This document shows, in pieces, positions 9,734 to 17,890 of a stretch of DNA of 64,000 nucleotides. The position numbers were made by a program, and so were the translations under genes. Position 1 is the first letter of the stretch. Each line of letters begins with the position of its first letter. The notes under the pieces are model-generated. The model was not told the DNA's origin. It ran no database searches and saw nothing but the letters and a program-made list of their open reading frames with translations. This DNA is from Chlamydiales bacterium (GTDB lineage: Bacteria; Chlamydiota; Chlamydiia; Chlamydiales; JAAKFR01). The stretch is taken from contig JAJACK010000001.1 of the NCBI GenBank assembly GCA_022601535.1, forward strand, positions 912,893-976,892, given 5' to 3'.

Positions 9734-11029
9734 ATGAAATATCTCTTACTCTTCCTTCTTTTTCTCATTCCACCTCTCAAAAGTGAAGAGGCGAAGCTGA
9801 TTATTTGTGAAAAAAGAGAAGAATTCATCGACTATACAATCGAGATGATCGAAAAAGCTCAGCAATCGATTGAGTTCTCTTCCTGTTTTTCAGGGGGTGC
9901 TCTTTTTCAAAACTATTTGGATCGGATAGAGAGGCAGATGAAAAAACATCGCTCTTTGCAAGTCTATTTCTTACTTTCAGCCACACACTTTGAAAAAGAA
10001 GATGCCGATCTCCTTCTACGTCTTGAAAAAGAGTATAAGAGGCAGTTTCACCTTGTCAGAAGTGGGAGCGTCGTCGATTTTTCTCAAGATCTCAATTTGA
10101 TTGATAACCATATCAAGGTGTTGATTGTCGATGAGAGATATTTTACAATCGGTAGCACAAAATATGATGAATCCATATCTTGTGACCAAGATATTATTGG
10201 AAAATCTCCCATAATTGCCAAAGAGATGCGGCAAAAATTCCATACACTCTTTGCCTTTTGGACCGACTTTGAAAAGAAAAAACGGTTTACATCGAAAAAT
10301 CCCCTCTTCTACGAAGAAAAATCTGCATATAAAGAAATTAATCCGTACAAACGCCCCTTTGTTAAACGGTTTGAAGAAGCTTCTACCCCACTTATAGTTG
10401 ACACCTCTGAGATCAAATTACTTGCTGGAGGCCCCTTTTCAAAACCCAATCCCATTACAGAAGAGTATTGCCGTTTAATAGAGAGGGCAGAAAAAGAAAT
10501 TTTGATTGGAAATCTCCATTTCTATCCCACAAGTCCCATTTTTGACGCATTAAAAAATGCAGCAAACCGCGGTGTTGAGATCACCATCCTCACAAATGGA
10601 ATGAATCGTAGCTCTCCTCTTTGCACAACACACTTTTGTTGGGCAAATCGGATCAACTATTTGCCGATTTTAATGGGGCGGAGCTATCTCATCTGGGAAA
10701 AGAAAAAATGCGAGGGAGACCTTCCACAAAAGGGCCATATTTACGAATATTTTGCCAAACAGTGCCTTTACCGTAAAAAAATCATGCTTGTCGACCAAAA
10801 AGAACTCCTCATTGGAAGCTACAATCTTGGGACACGGAGCGCAACTGAAGATTTTGAGATGGTCATAGTCATTGATTCCCCCAAACTTGCCGCTGAAGCA
10901 GTTGAACGTTATAGAAAAGATCTTCTAAAGAGCATTGAAATCACACCCAAAGAGATGAGAGATTGGTATTTCGATCCCTTGATTTCTTACAAAGCAGAGG
11001 TACAAAAAACATTCCACGCCTTCTTTTAA
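9734..11029 (+). CDS. phospholipase D-like protein, paralogue 3 of 4, degenerate active site
   Basis: A 431-residue member of the tandem family with a signal peptide (ends LKSEE). The first HKD motif is kept (His126, NHIKVLIVD), but the second has arginine where histidine is required (Arg347, YRKKIMLVD), a single-base CAT to CGT change, and the residues after motif 1 read GSTK instead of GGTN. About 24 residues between the motifs, including the LPSGAR block of the paralogues, are deleted. The frame is otherwise open, so it is not an ordinary pseudogene; it may be catalytically dead or regulatory. Five bases separate it from paralogue 2. Confidence 0.88.
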   Translation: MKYLLLFLLFLIPPLKSEEAKLIICEKREEFIDYTIEMIEKAQQSIEFSSCFSGGALFQNYLDRIERQMKKHRSLQVYFLLSATHFEKEDADLLLRLEKEYKRQFHLVRSGSVVDFSQDLNLIDNHIKVLIVDERYFTIGSTKYDESISCDQDIIGKSPIIAKEMRQKFHTLFAFWTDFEKKKRFTSKNPLFYEEKSAYKEINPYKRPFVKRFEEASTPLIVDTSEIKLLAGGPFSKPNPITEEYCRLIERAEKEILIGNLHFYPTSPIFDALKNAANRGVEITILTNGMNRSSPLCTTHFCWANRINYLPILMGRSYLIWEKKKCEGDLPQKGHIYEYFAKQCLYRKKIMLVDQKELLIGSYNLGTRSATEDFEMVIVIDSPKLAAEAVERYRKDLLKSIEITPKEMRDWYFDPLISYKAEVQKTFHAFF

Positions 11030-12378
11030 TCCTATTTTTTCTAGCGACACTCTCTCCCTTAAAAGGGGAAGAGAAAATGATTGCATGTGATAACAGCATC
11101 GAGATGTTTGATTGGGCATTTGAGTTTATCTCTCATGCTGAGCAATCGATTGAGTTTGCTCCCTGTTATTTTGGTGGAGAGCTTTGCCAACAAATTTTGC
11201 ACGCCTTTGAAAAACAGATGGAAGCACATCCCAAGCTACAGATCTACCTGATGTTTGAAGGAACCTTCTTAGAAGAAGAAGACAAAATACTTTTAACCCG
11301 GTTAGAGAAAAAATACTCACGCCAGTTTCACACCCTTCTTTTAGGAAGAGTTGTCCACTTTGATCAAGAGATCATGGGGATTAGCAATCACTTGAAAATG
11401 CTTGTTGTCGATGAGAGCTATTACACCTTTGGAGGGTCAAATTACGATTATGTCATCTCATCTGAAGGAACCCACCCAGAGCCAAAACGGATTAAACCAG
11501 GTGTTTCTGTTGCAAAAATGCTCCCTTCAGGATCGCGTGATCAAGACCTTGCAGGACGGGGGGCAATTGCCAAAAAAATGCGAGAGACTTTCTATAAAAG
11601 TTATGCCCTTTGGACTGACTACAAACGTGCTTACCGCTTTACATCAAAAGATCCCGAAGCATTTGCAACGGATAACGCCTATAGAGAGCTCAGAAAAGAG
11701 CGCCCTTTTATTACAAAGTTTGAAAATGCTCAAGAAGCTGTCTTAGTTGACTCTTCAAATGTCTCTCTCATCTTTGGAGGGCCGTGGAGACGCCCAAATC
11801 GAATCACCGAGGCGTATCGGACGTTGATTGACAACGCCAAAGAAGAGATTTTGATTGGAAATCTCTATTTTTCTCCAGCAGAGGTGTTGATCAACAGCTT
11901 GGCAAATGCCTCCGATCGAGGGTTAAAACTCACTGTTGTGACAAATGGAATCAACGATCGAGCACCACCCTATACAAAGAATTTTTCCTACGCCAACCGC
12001 GTCTATTTTATCCCCCTTCTTTATGGTCGAAATTACACTCTTTGGGAGAAGAAAAAATGTGAAAAAGCTCCCTTAAAGAGTGCTGCAGTGTACGAATACT
12101 TTGTAGAGGACATTGTCTACCACAAAAAAGTGATGGTGGTCGATCGACGTTATTTTGTGATAGGGTGTTATAACCTTAATAAACATAGTGATTTTTGTGA
12201 TTATGAGCTTGTGATGGTGATCGATTCCAAAGAGCTTGCTCAAAAAGCGGTCAAAATTTTTGAGCGAGATGTAGAGCACAGCATTAAGGTCACCCCAGAG
12301 ACGATCAAAAAGTGGCATTTTGATCCCATTGTCAACTACCTCTCAAATCTGCAAAGGGCAGCCCACACCCTTATTTGA
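10963..12378 (+). CDS. phospholipase D-like protein, paralogue 4 of 4 (start uncertain)
   Basis: Both HKD motifs are intact (NHLKMLVVD with GGSN; YHKKVMVVD). The hydrophobic signal sequence RLLLILFFLATL is encoded, but no ATG precedes it. Options are: TTG 10963, the only standard start before the signal and the one given here; ATT 11011, which aligns with the start of the other three paralogues and has AGAGG upstream; or ATG 11077, with GGGGAAGAG upstream, which would drop the signal peptide. With TTG it overlaps paralogue 3 by 67 bases. Function otherwise as for paralogues 1 and 2. Confidence 0.85.
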   Translation: MVFRSLDFLQSRGTKNIPRLLLILFFLATLSPLKGEEKMIACDNSIEMFDWAFEFISHAEQSIEFAPCYFGGELCQQILHAFEKQMEAHPKLQIYLMFEGTFLEEEDKILLTRLEKKYSRQFHTLLLGRVVHFDQEIMGISNHLKMLVVDESYYTFGGSNYDYVISSEGTHPEPKRIKPGVSVAKMLPSGSRDQDLAGRGAIAKKMRETFYKSYALWTDYKRAYRFTSKDPEAFATDNAYRELRKERPFITKFENAQEAVLVDSSNVSLIFGGPWRRPNRITEAYRTLIDNAKEEILIGNLYFSPAEVLINSLANASDRGLKLTVVTNGINDRAPPYTKNFSYANRVYFIPLLYGRNYTLWEKKKCEKAPLKSAAVYEYFVEDIVYHKKVMVVDRRYFVIGCYNLNKHSDFCDYELVMVIDSKELAQKAVKIFERDVEHSIKVTPETIKKWHFDPIVNYLSNLQRAAHTLI

Positions 12379-12460
12379 CAGTTTTTTTAAAGGTTTGTCT
12401 TAAATAGACTATAAATTTTAGTGGAGAGGAATAGTCCTTTTCTCCTATACTCGACCCCTT

Positions 12461-14377
12461 ATGTTACAGTTTTTACGCAAGCACCAAAAAATCTTCTTTC
12501 TACTCACGACCATTGTTGTGATTTTCAGCTTCACCTTCTATGGAGCGTATTCAGCCTTTACCCCAAGTCAGAGTAAAGGGAAAGATTACCGAGAGCTCTT
12601 CCACCAATTTTTGAAATATGAAGGGGCTGGAAAAGATTTTGCTTCGACCAATTTTCTAAACGACTTTGTTGTCACAGGTGAGTTTATCGATGCCGGCCTT
12701 GCCCCTTTGATCTTTGAAAAAGATCCCGAAGTTTTCAGGGCTGATCTAGAAAATTGTGCCAAAAGGGAGAGAGCATTCTCCCCTTATGTCCACCCATTTG
12801 CTAAGCAATTGAGCGCTGAGATGGTTTGGAGCATTTTTGCCCCCGAACTCAAAGAGAAACTAGAGCTTGTCAAAGGGGCTGAAGATCCATGCAACGTTGA
12901 AAATTTTCAAGCACGTGTCGATCTCTTTATGGCCGAACGTCGTTTCCCTGCCCAAGTGCTTGCCAATATGCTTCGGATGCAAGAGCGAGATATGAAAATG
13001 GGTGTTGGTTCCGATCCAAAATTGATGCGTGGAGACGTTTCTGTTTTTGGTTACACCAATCTAGAAGATTGGTTTGGTCCCACATTCATTGAAAAAGTGG
13101 CCGATGTCTTGATCGAGACGGCTCATATAGCAAAGAAAAAAGGGTATAAAGTTTCTAGAGCCGAGGTGATGAGCGATCTCCTCTATCGGAGCCAGAAAAC
13201 CTACGATGCGATGAAAGAACAGGTGAGACTTCCCGTCTCTGATGGAGCTGGCCTCTTGCAACTATTTATGCAGCAAAGCGGTTTTGATGAGACAAATCTT
13301 GTGAAAATTTGGGAAACAATCACCCTCTATAAGCGGTTGATCCACGATGTGGGAAATGGAGCGCTTGTCGATACCCTTCCCCTCGAAGAATTTTATCAAT
13401 ATGCAGGCGAATCGATCGTCGTTGAAGTGACTCAGATGCCAACACCTCTCCGCTTCAATTCACGTGAAGATCTACGACAATTTGAACTCTATCTCGCAGC
13501 AAAGAACTCTCAAGAGCTGCAAGGAAAACGTTACTCTCTCTATGTAGGAGAGTTGAAGAAAGAGTGTTTAGCTGCAAAAGTGAGTGTTCAAGAGACGTGG
13601 AATTGGGAAGAAAAACACCTTCCACTTTTGGAGGAACGCTTCTCTCAACTCAAAGAAAAGAGCTTGGACGAATTGAGCCAAAAACAACGGGCTCCGATCG
13701 ATGCGTATGCTCGACAACAGATCGTCAACACCCATCCAGAATGGATCGAAGAAGGGATTAAAACGGTTGAGATGAAAGAGAAAGAGCTCTTTTTCTCCCA
13801 TGTTTCGACAAAAGAACTTCTCAAAGGTGTTTCAAACAATCGAGCATTGCAAATGGCTCTTGATGAAAAAGAAGAGCTTGTTGGTTACACGCAAGATGAA
13901 GAGCACTTCTACCGCATTTTAGTGCGTGAGCGTTCCGAAGAGTATACATTGACCTTTGCTGAGACGAGAAAAGAGGGGTTGATCCACGAGCTTGAAACCA
14001 AATTCTCTATCGATATCGACCCAATTATCGATCGTCTTGCCGCTCTACACGGAGTGTCTAAAGAAGAGGCGATCTCTTACCGCTTTTTTGATGATGTCCA
14101 AGGGAAAAGTGATGAAGCGCAGTTTAAGCCAACGACGAAAGAGCTCACCCTTACACGAACGTCTCCTTCCTTTATCCCGTTTGAAGTCGCTTCTGTACAA
14201 GAAGAGGGAAGAGGTGGTGCTCCAGGAGAAGGGGCTTACCACTACCGCGTTGTTGACCGGAAATTTGACACCTCATTACCGATCGACAAAATGCTCAAAG
14301 CGCAGCAGCTCCTTTCAAAAGAGGTGCAATTTCAGTTTATGAGAGATATTTTATGCTCGACGAACTCGTCCCATTAA
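12461..14377 (+). CDS. membrane-anchored PpiD/SurA-like protein
   Basis: A 638-residue protein with a short basic N-terminus, one membrane segment at about residues 10-32, and a long hydrophilic, helix-rich remainder that would face the periplasm. This is the layout of PpiD, with a SurA-like N-terminal helical region, but I cannot point to a convincing parvulin isomerase domain. A chaperone for exported proteins would suit its place downstream of four secreted PLD genes, though that is inference. Its end overlaps the next gene by 25 bases. It follows the PLD genes after 82 bases in which I see no clear terminator. Confidence 0.6.
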   Translation: MLQFLRKHQKIFFLLTTIVVIFSFTFYGAYSAFTPSQSKGKDYRELFHQFLKYEGAGKDFASTNFLNDFVVTGEFIDAGLAPLIFEKDPEVFRADLENCAKRERAFSPYVHPFAKQLSAEMVWSIFAPELKEKLELVKGAEDPCNVENFQARVDLFMAERRFPAQVLANMLRMQERDMKMGVGSDPKLMRGDVSVFGYTNLEDWFGPTFIEKVADVLIETAHIAKKKGYKVSRAEVMSDLLYRSQKTYDAMKEQVRLPVSDGAGLLQLFMQQSGFDETNLVKIWETITLYKRLIHDVGNGALVDTLPLEEFYQYAGESIVVEVTQMPTPLRFNSREDLRQFELYLAAKNSQELQGKRYSLYVGELKKECLAAKVSVQETWNWEEKHLPLLEERFSQLKEKSLDELSQKQRAPIDAYARQQIVNTHPEWIEEGIKTVEMKEKELFFSHVSTKELLKGVSNNRALQMALDEKEELVGYTQDEEHFYRILVRERSEEYTLTFAETRKEGLIHELETKFSIDIDPIIDRLAALHGVSKEEAISYRFFDDVQGKSDEAQFKPTTKELTLTRTSPSFIPFEVASVQEEGRGGAPGEGAYHYRVVDRKFDTSLPIDKMLKAQQLLSKEVQFQFMRDILCSTNSSH

Positions 14378-14904
14378 CACCGGTCCACTTCTTTGCCATC
14401 TCACACCCGTGCTACAGCGTGAAAAGGCGCAAGCTTGAAAAAATTCACCTTCTCCCTTCTCTTTTTGAACTCAACCGGAAAAGAGCTAAAAGTGAAGTTT
14501 CAATTGGCTGGCACAAAGAGGGGATTGCGATCAAAGTGGAAGGAAATGTACAGGAAATGGAGCTTTTTTTCGACACGCGTGATCAGAAAAAAACAAGCTA
14601 TCCCACTCGCTTTTGCCACCACTTCTACTTCAACCTTGAGGAAGAAGAAGGGAGTGAGGTGACCCGCTTTCGAACCGATGATGCACATGAGCTTTGCAAT
14701 CCAGAGCTTTTGCAGATCACAGCCGAAGGGTGTTGGATTCCCAAAGAGTGTCTCTTTGGATACGAACCTTCTCAGTTCAATCGACTCGGTTTCACCTACC
14801 GCCTCAATGGAGGAGAGCAAATCTTCTCGATATCTGACGAAGATTTTTCAATCGAAAAACACCCTGCCTTCTGGGCTAGCTTAATTTTGGAGGAAAAAAA
14901 ATGA
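14353..14904 (+). CDS. conserved hypothetical protein upstream of gcsH
   Basis: A 183-residue protein with no signal peptide or membrane segment. Alternating hydrophobic pattern and frequent aromatic residues suggest a beta-rich, single-domain fold, loosely like a carbohydrate-binding module; I do not recognise the family. It overlaps the PpiD-like gene by 25 bases and gcsH by four (ATGA), so it is translated from the same message. In Chlamydia trachomatis a hypothetical gene (CT283, from memory) occupies the place between the PLD gene and gcsH; whether this is its orthologue needs alignment. Confidence 0.75.
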   Translation: MLDELVPLTPVHFFAISHPCYSVKRRKLEKIHLLPSLFELNRKRAKSEVSIGWHKEGIAIKVEGNVQEMELFFDTRDQKKTSYPTRFCHHFYFNLEEEEGSEVTRFRTDDAHELCNPELLQITAEGCWIPKECLFGYEPSQFNRLGFTYRLNGGEQIFSISDEDFSIEKHPAFWASLILEEKK

Positions 14905-15194
14905 ACGAATGGATCGACCTAGATGGAGAGATTGCAACGGTAGGAATCACCAATAAAGCTCAAAAAGAGCTGGGAGAGATCGTCTTTGTGGAACTTCCAA
15001 AGGAAGGGTATAAGCTACAAAAAGGGGACCCTGTTGCTGTCTTAGAATCGACAAAAGCGGCGATCGATATCTATTCTCCACTTTCTGGTGAAATCATTGA
15101 GACAAATAAAAATTTGAAAGAATTTCCAGGAAAGCTCAATGATTCTCCCGAGAAAGAGGGGTGGATTTTCAAAATAAAAATCAACAAAGATTAA
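14901..15194 (+). CDS. gcsH: glycine cleavage system H-like lipoyl carrier protein
   Basis: A 97-residue lipoyl-domain protein. Lys52 in LESTKAAIDIYSP is the lipoylation site, matching the ESVKA-type motif of H proteins. It is shorter than the usual 120-130 residues, lacking part of the N-terminal strand and C-terminal helix. No genes for the T, P or L proteins are in the window. Chlamydiae characteristically keep an H-like protein without the full complex, and the linked lplA suggests it serves as a lipoate carrier or relay. It starts in an ATGA overlap with the preceding gene. Confidence 0.88.
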   Translation: MNEWIDLDGEIATVGITNKAQKELGEIVFVELPKEGYKLQKGDPVAVLESTKAAIDIYSPLSGEIIETNKNLKEFPGKLNDSPEKEGWIFKIKINKD

Positions 15195-15252
15195 TACTTT
15201 ATTGTTAATTGTATTTATTGTATAATATCATTGTTAATAATGGAGGTTTATT

Positions 15253-15717
15253 ATGGATAACGTAAATACAAAAGATGGAGTTTCCCCAGAGCTGCGTTAT
15301 GCTTCTTATGGAGTGTATTGTGCTGGGGGGAGTGTTGTTGTAGGAACAGCTCGTATTTTAACGGCGATCTACTACATCGTAAAAAACGCGATTTTCCAGC
15401 AAATTGCAAAGCATTATGAGAGTGTCGAGCAAGAGAAAAATATCGGGGAGAGGCTCTATGGTCATGCAACCGGTTCTACAGAGCGACAAGATGCTGGTTA
15501 TAAACAATCAGGTCTCTACGGGATGCGGTGTGAATGGTGGGCAAAGCAACAACTTGTAAGAGGTTTAAAAGAGATCTCTGTGATTGGCGCTTGGGTCATC
15601 ACTGCTCAAGAAGCGACCCAATTTGGAAAAATTTCAACTTGGGGGCATACAGAAATAGAAGAAGGCCTTAAAGTTGAAGGATTTCACAAGTTTTGGAGCG
15701 GCGTCAGCTGTTGCTAA
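15253..15717 (+). CDS. hypothetical protein, 154 residues
   Basis: I do not recognise this family. Residues about 20-50 (AGGSVVVGTARILTAIYYIV) form one moderately hydrophobic segment; the rest is hydrophilic, with a tryptophan pair and a terminal Cys-Cys. A good ribosome-binding site, TGGAGG at 15241, precedes ATG 15253, and an exact TATAAT at 15221 gives a plausible -10 box, although no well-spaced -35 is evident. It stands alone between gcsH and the convergent nqrE, with six bases to the latter's stop. It may be a lineage-specific membrane-associated or secreted protein. Confidence 0.65.
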   Translation: MDNVNTKDGVSPELRYASYGVYCAGGSVVVGTARILTAIYYIVKNAIFQQIAKHYESVEQEKNIGERLYGHATGSTERQDAGYKQSGLYGMRCEWWAKQQLVRGLKEISVIGAWVITAQEATQFGKISTWGHTEIEEGLKVEGFHKFWSGVSCC

Positions 15718-15723
15718 CTTGCT

Positions 15724-16443
15724 TTAGGCAATCGGAGTTTCTCCTGTTTGTCTAAACGGTTGTTCCTCTTGAATGGGAAGGTCTTGTCCGGAGGGTCGGG
15801 CAAGATCAATCCCAAGTAGCCCCATAAAGGCCATCGCCATCAACCCTGTCATAATAAATGTAATTCCCATTCCCTGCAGCCCTTTTGGAATATTTGAATA
15901 CTTGAGTTTTTCTCGTATGGCAGCGATGAGTGTGATTGCAAGCCACCACCCTAAGCCTGCTCCAAATGAGAAGATGAGGTTAGGGAAAAAGGGATACTCT
16001 CGTGTCACACCAAAGAGCACTCCTCCTAAAATGGCACAGTTCACTGTAATCAGCGGTAGAAACATTCCAAGCGAGTGGTAGAGAGCGGGCGAGAACCGTT
16101 CGATCACAATTTCTAAGATTTGAACAAAGGCGGCGATAACGGAGATAAAGACGATAAGGCCGAGGAAGCTGAGGTCGATCGCTCCACCGTCGATTCCGAT
16201 GAAGCTGAGCCAAGCAAGCGCCCCTTTCCCCGTGATAAATTGATTGACAAACCAGTTGAGTGAGCCAGCACACGTGAGGACGACTGTGACGGCCATGCCA
16301 AGTCCATTGGCTGTGGGAACGCGGTTAGAACAGGCAAGATAGCTACACATACCGAGGAAGTAAGAGAGAAGGATATTTTGGATAAAGACCGATTGGATGA
16401 GTAGTCCAAGTAGGTTGAGTAAGTTGTAATCTCCCATCCACAT
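15724..16443 (-). CDS. nqrE: Na+-translocating NADH:quinone reductase subunit E
   Basis: A 239-residue integral membrane subunit with six hydrophobic segments. NqrE and NqrD are inverted homologues that form part of the Na+ channel and hold an iron centre between them; FIQNILLSYFLGMC contains the conserved half-membrane helix and cysteine. Together with NqrA, B, C and F the complex oxidises NADH, reduces quinone and pumps Na+ outward. The C-terminal roughly 30 residues after LLGIDLARP are hydrophilic and longer than usual. It is the last gene of the nqrB-C-D-E run. Confidence 0.95.
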   Translation of the reverse strand: MWMGDYNLLNLLGLLIQSVFIQNILLSYFLGMCSYLACSNRVPTANGLGMAVTVVLTCAGSLNWFVNQFITGKGALAWLSFIGIDGGAIDLSFLGLIVFISVIAAFVQILEIVIERFSPALYHSLGMFLPLITVNCAILGGVLFGVTREYPFFPNLIFSFGAGLGWWLAITLIAAIREKLKYSNIPKGLQGMGITFIMTGLMAMAFMGLLGIDLARPSGQDLPIQEEQPFRQTGETPIA

Positions 16444-16446
16444 CGT

Positions 16447-17091
16447 TTAAGCCTGGGTCTCGGGTTTAGAAATGCTATTGGCTATCCAGATGAAAAAGCC
16501 GATGATAAAAAAGGCGGCTGGGGCGAGGACCATAATACCGAAGTTTTGGTAGCGTGCTGGATGCTCAGGGGTGGCGTACCATGTTTCGGGAATAAGCTGG
16601 AAGCCGAAGAGTTGTCCAAAGCCAAAAAATTCGCGTAAGATTGCAACGGCAATGAGGACAATGGAGTAGCCAAGCCCGGCGGAGAGCCCATCTAAAAAGG
16701 CGGGGATAGGAGGAACATTTCGGGCCATGCTCTCTGTCCGTCCCATAACGATGCAGTTGGTGATGATAAGGCCGACGAAGACGGAGAGGGTTTTTGAGAT
16801 GTTGAAGAAGTAGGCGCGTAAAAATTGGTCGACGATGATGACAAAAGAAGAGATGATGGCGAGCTGGGCGATCATCCGTACGCTATCTGGGGTGAATTTG
16901 CGCATAAGAGAGACAAAGAGGCAAGAAAAGGCGGTGACAAAACTGACGGCAATTCCCATGGTGATGGCGGTTGTCAAAGTGGTTGTCACAGCAAGGGCAG
17001 AACAGATCCCTAAAATGGCAACGAGAATTTGATTGTTCTTCCAGAGGGGATCGATAAAGTAGTGGCTAAGGGGCAGTGTCTTTTGAGTCAT
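16447..17091 (-). CDS. nqrD: Na+-translocating NADH:quinone reductase subunit D
   Basis: A 214-residue membrane subunit, homologue of NqrE with six segments; [11 protein letters not shown] carries the conserved cysteine of the membrane iron site. I start at ATG 17091, which has the purine-rich GAGAGAAGAAGAG upstream; ATG 17109 (six codons longer) has no visible ribosome-binding site. Either way the start lies inside nqrC, whose stop is at 17066. Three bases separate it from nqrE. Role: Na+ translocation module of the NQR complex, the main sodium pump of chlamydiae. Confidence 0.95.
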   Translation of the reverse strand: MTQKTLPLSHYFIDPLWKNNQILVAILGICSALAVTTTLTTAITMGIAVSFVTAFSCLFVSLMRKFTPDSVRMIAQLAIISSFVIIVDQFLRAYFFNISKTLSVFVGLIITNCIVMGRTESMARNVPPIPAFLDGLSAGLGYSIVLIAVAILREFFGFGQLFGFQLIPETWYATPEHPARYQNFGIMVLAPAAFFIIGFFIWIANSISKPETQA

Positions 17092-17890
17092 TGCTCTTCT
17101 TCTCTCCATGTAACTTTATTAAAAAAGCGCGGTAGGGGGTGAGTGAATCTTGGTAGGCGGCTGTGACACCATTTCCCGTTAAGGTGGCTCCTGAAACTCC
17201 ATCGACAGCGCTTTTTGCTTTGGGTGTTTCTCCGAAAACATCTTTCACTTTTCCCTTTACAACGATGATTCCCATTTCGGCTGTTTGGAAATCGGTCTTT
17301 CCTCCTCCATCTTCGTGGAAGATGAGCTTTCCACGGAATTGGCTCTGCCACCACGATTCGGCGATATTTGCTCCAAGGCCTGGCGTCTCTGCCATATCAT
17401 ACCAGGTGGTTCCAATGATGGTGTCTCCATTTGGCTCGATTGCCAAATAGCCGTAGATAGGGGCCCAAAGTCCAAAGCCTGAAACAGGGATGACAATGGC
17501 TTGAGCTTTACTGAAATCTTTTGGGTCTTCTTTTTCATTGGGCATGATGACATAGAAGAGTTTGAGGGGAAGGTTTGCATACCCTTGTTTCTGGTTGTTA
17601 TCAAGGTATTCAGTGAGGGTGAGTTTTTTTTCTTCTAAAGTGTACACCTCTCCTTTGCTGTCGGTGACAAAGGGGTGAATTCTTGTCTCTGCAATGGTTT
17701 TAATCTCTTCAGCAGAAGCATTTTGATCGATGATATCTGCGGCAATCAACATCTGTTTGCTCTGATCAAACTCTTTCGCTTCTTTTTGAGGGATGCGGAG
17801 GCTATAGGCGACGACGGCGAGGAGAAATCCACATGAAAAGCAGAGAATGATGATAAAGAGAAGGACACGAGAATCTCTAGGCTTTGCCAA
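17066..17890 (-). CDS. nqrC: Na+-translocating NADH:quinone reductase subunit C
   Basis: A 274-residue subunit with one N-terminal membrane helix ([20 protein letters not shown]) and a periplasmic FMN-binding domain. DGVSGATLT near the C-terminus matches the Dxx(S/T)GAT flavinylation motif; its Thr carries FMN added by ApbE. I choose TTG 17890 as start because GGAGGAGGT lies six bases before it. Starting at 17968 would add 26 residues encoded within nqrB and place them before the membrane helix. With the chosen start it overlaps nqrB by 14 bases. Confidence 0.93.
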   Translation of the reverse strand: MAKPRDSRVLLFIIILCFSCGFLLAVVAYSLRIPQKEAKEFDQSKQMLIAADIIDQNASAEEIKTIAETRIHPFVTDSKGEVYTLEEKKLTLTEYLDNNQKQGYANLPLKLFYVIMPNEKEDPKDFSKAQAIVIPVSGFGLWAPIYGYLAIEPNGDTIIGTTWYDMAETPGLGANIAESWWQSQFRGKLIFHEDGGGKTDFQTAEMGIIVVKGKVKDVFGETPKAKSAVDGVSGATLTGNGVTAAYQDSLTPYRAFLIKLHGEKKSNDSKDTAP

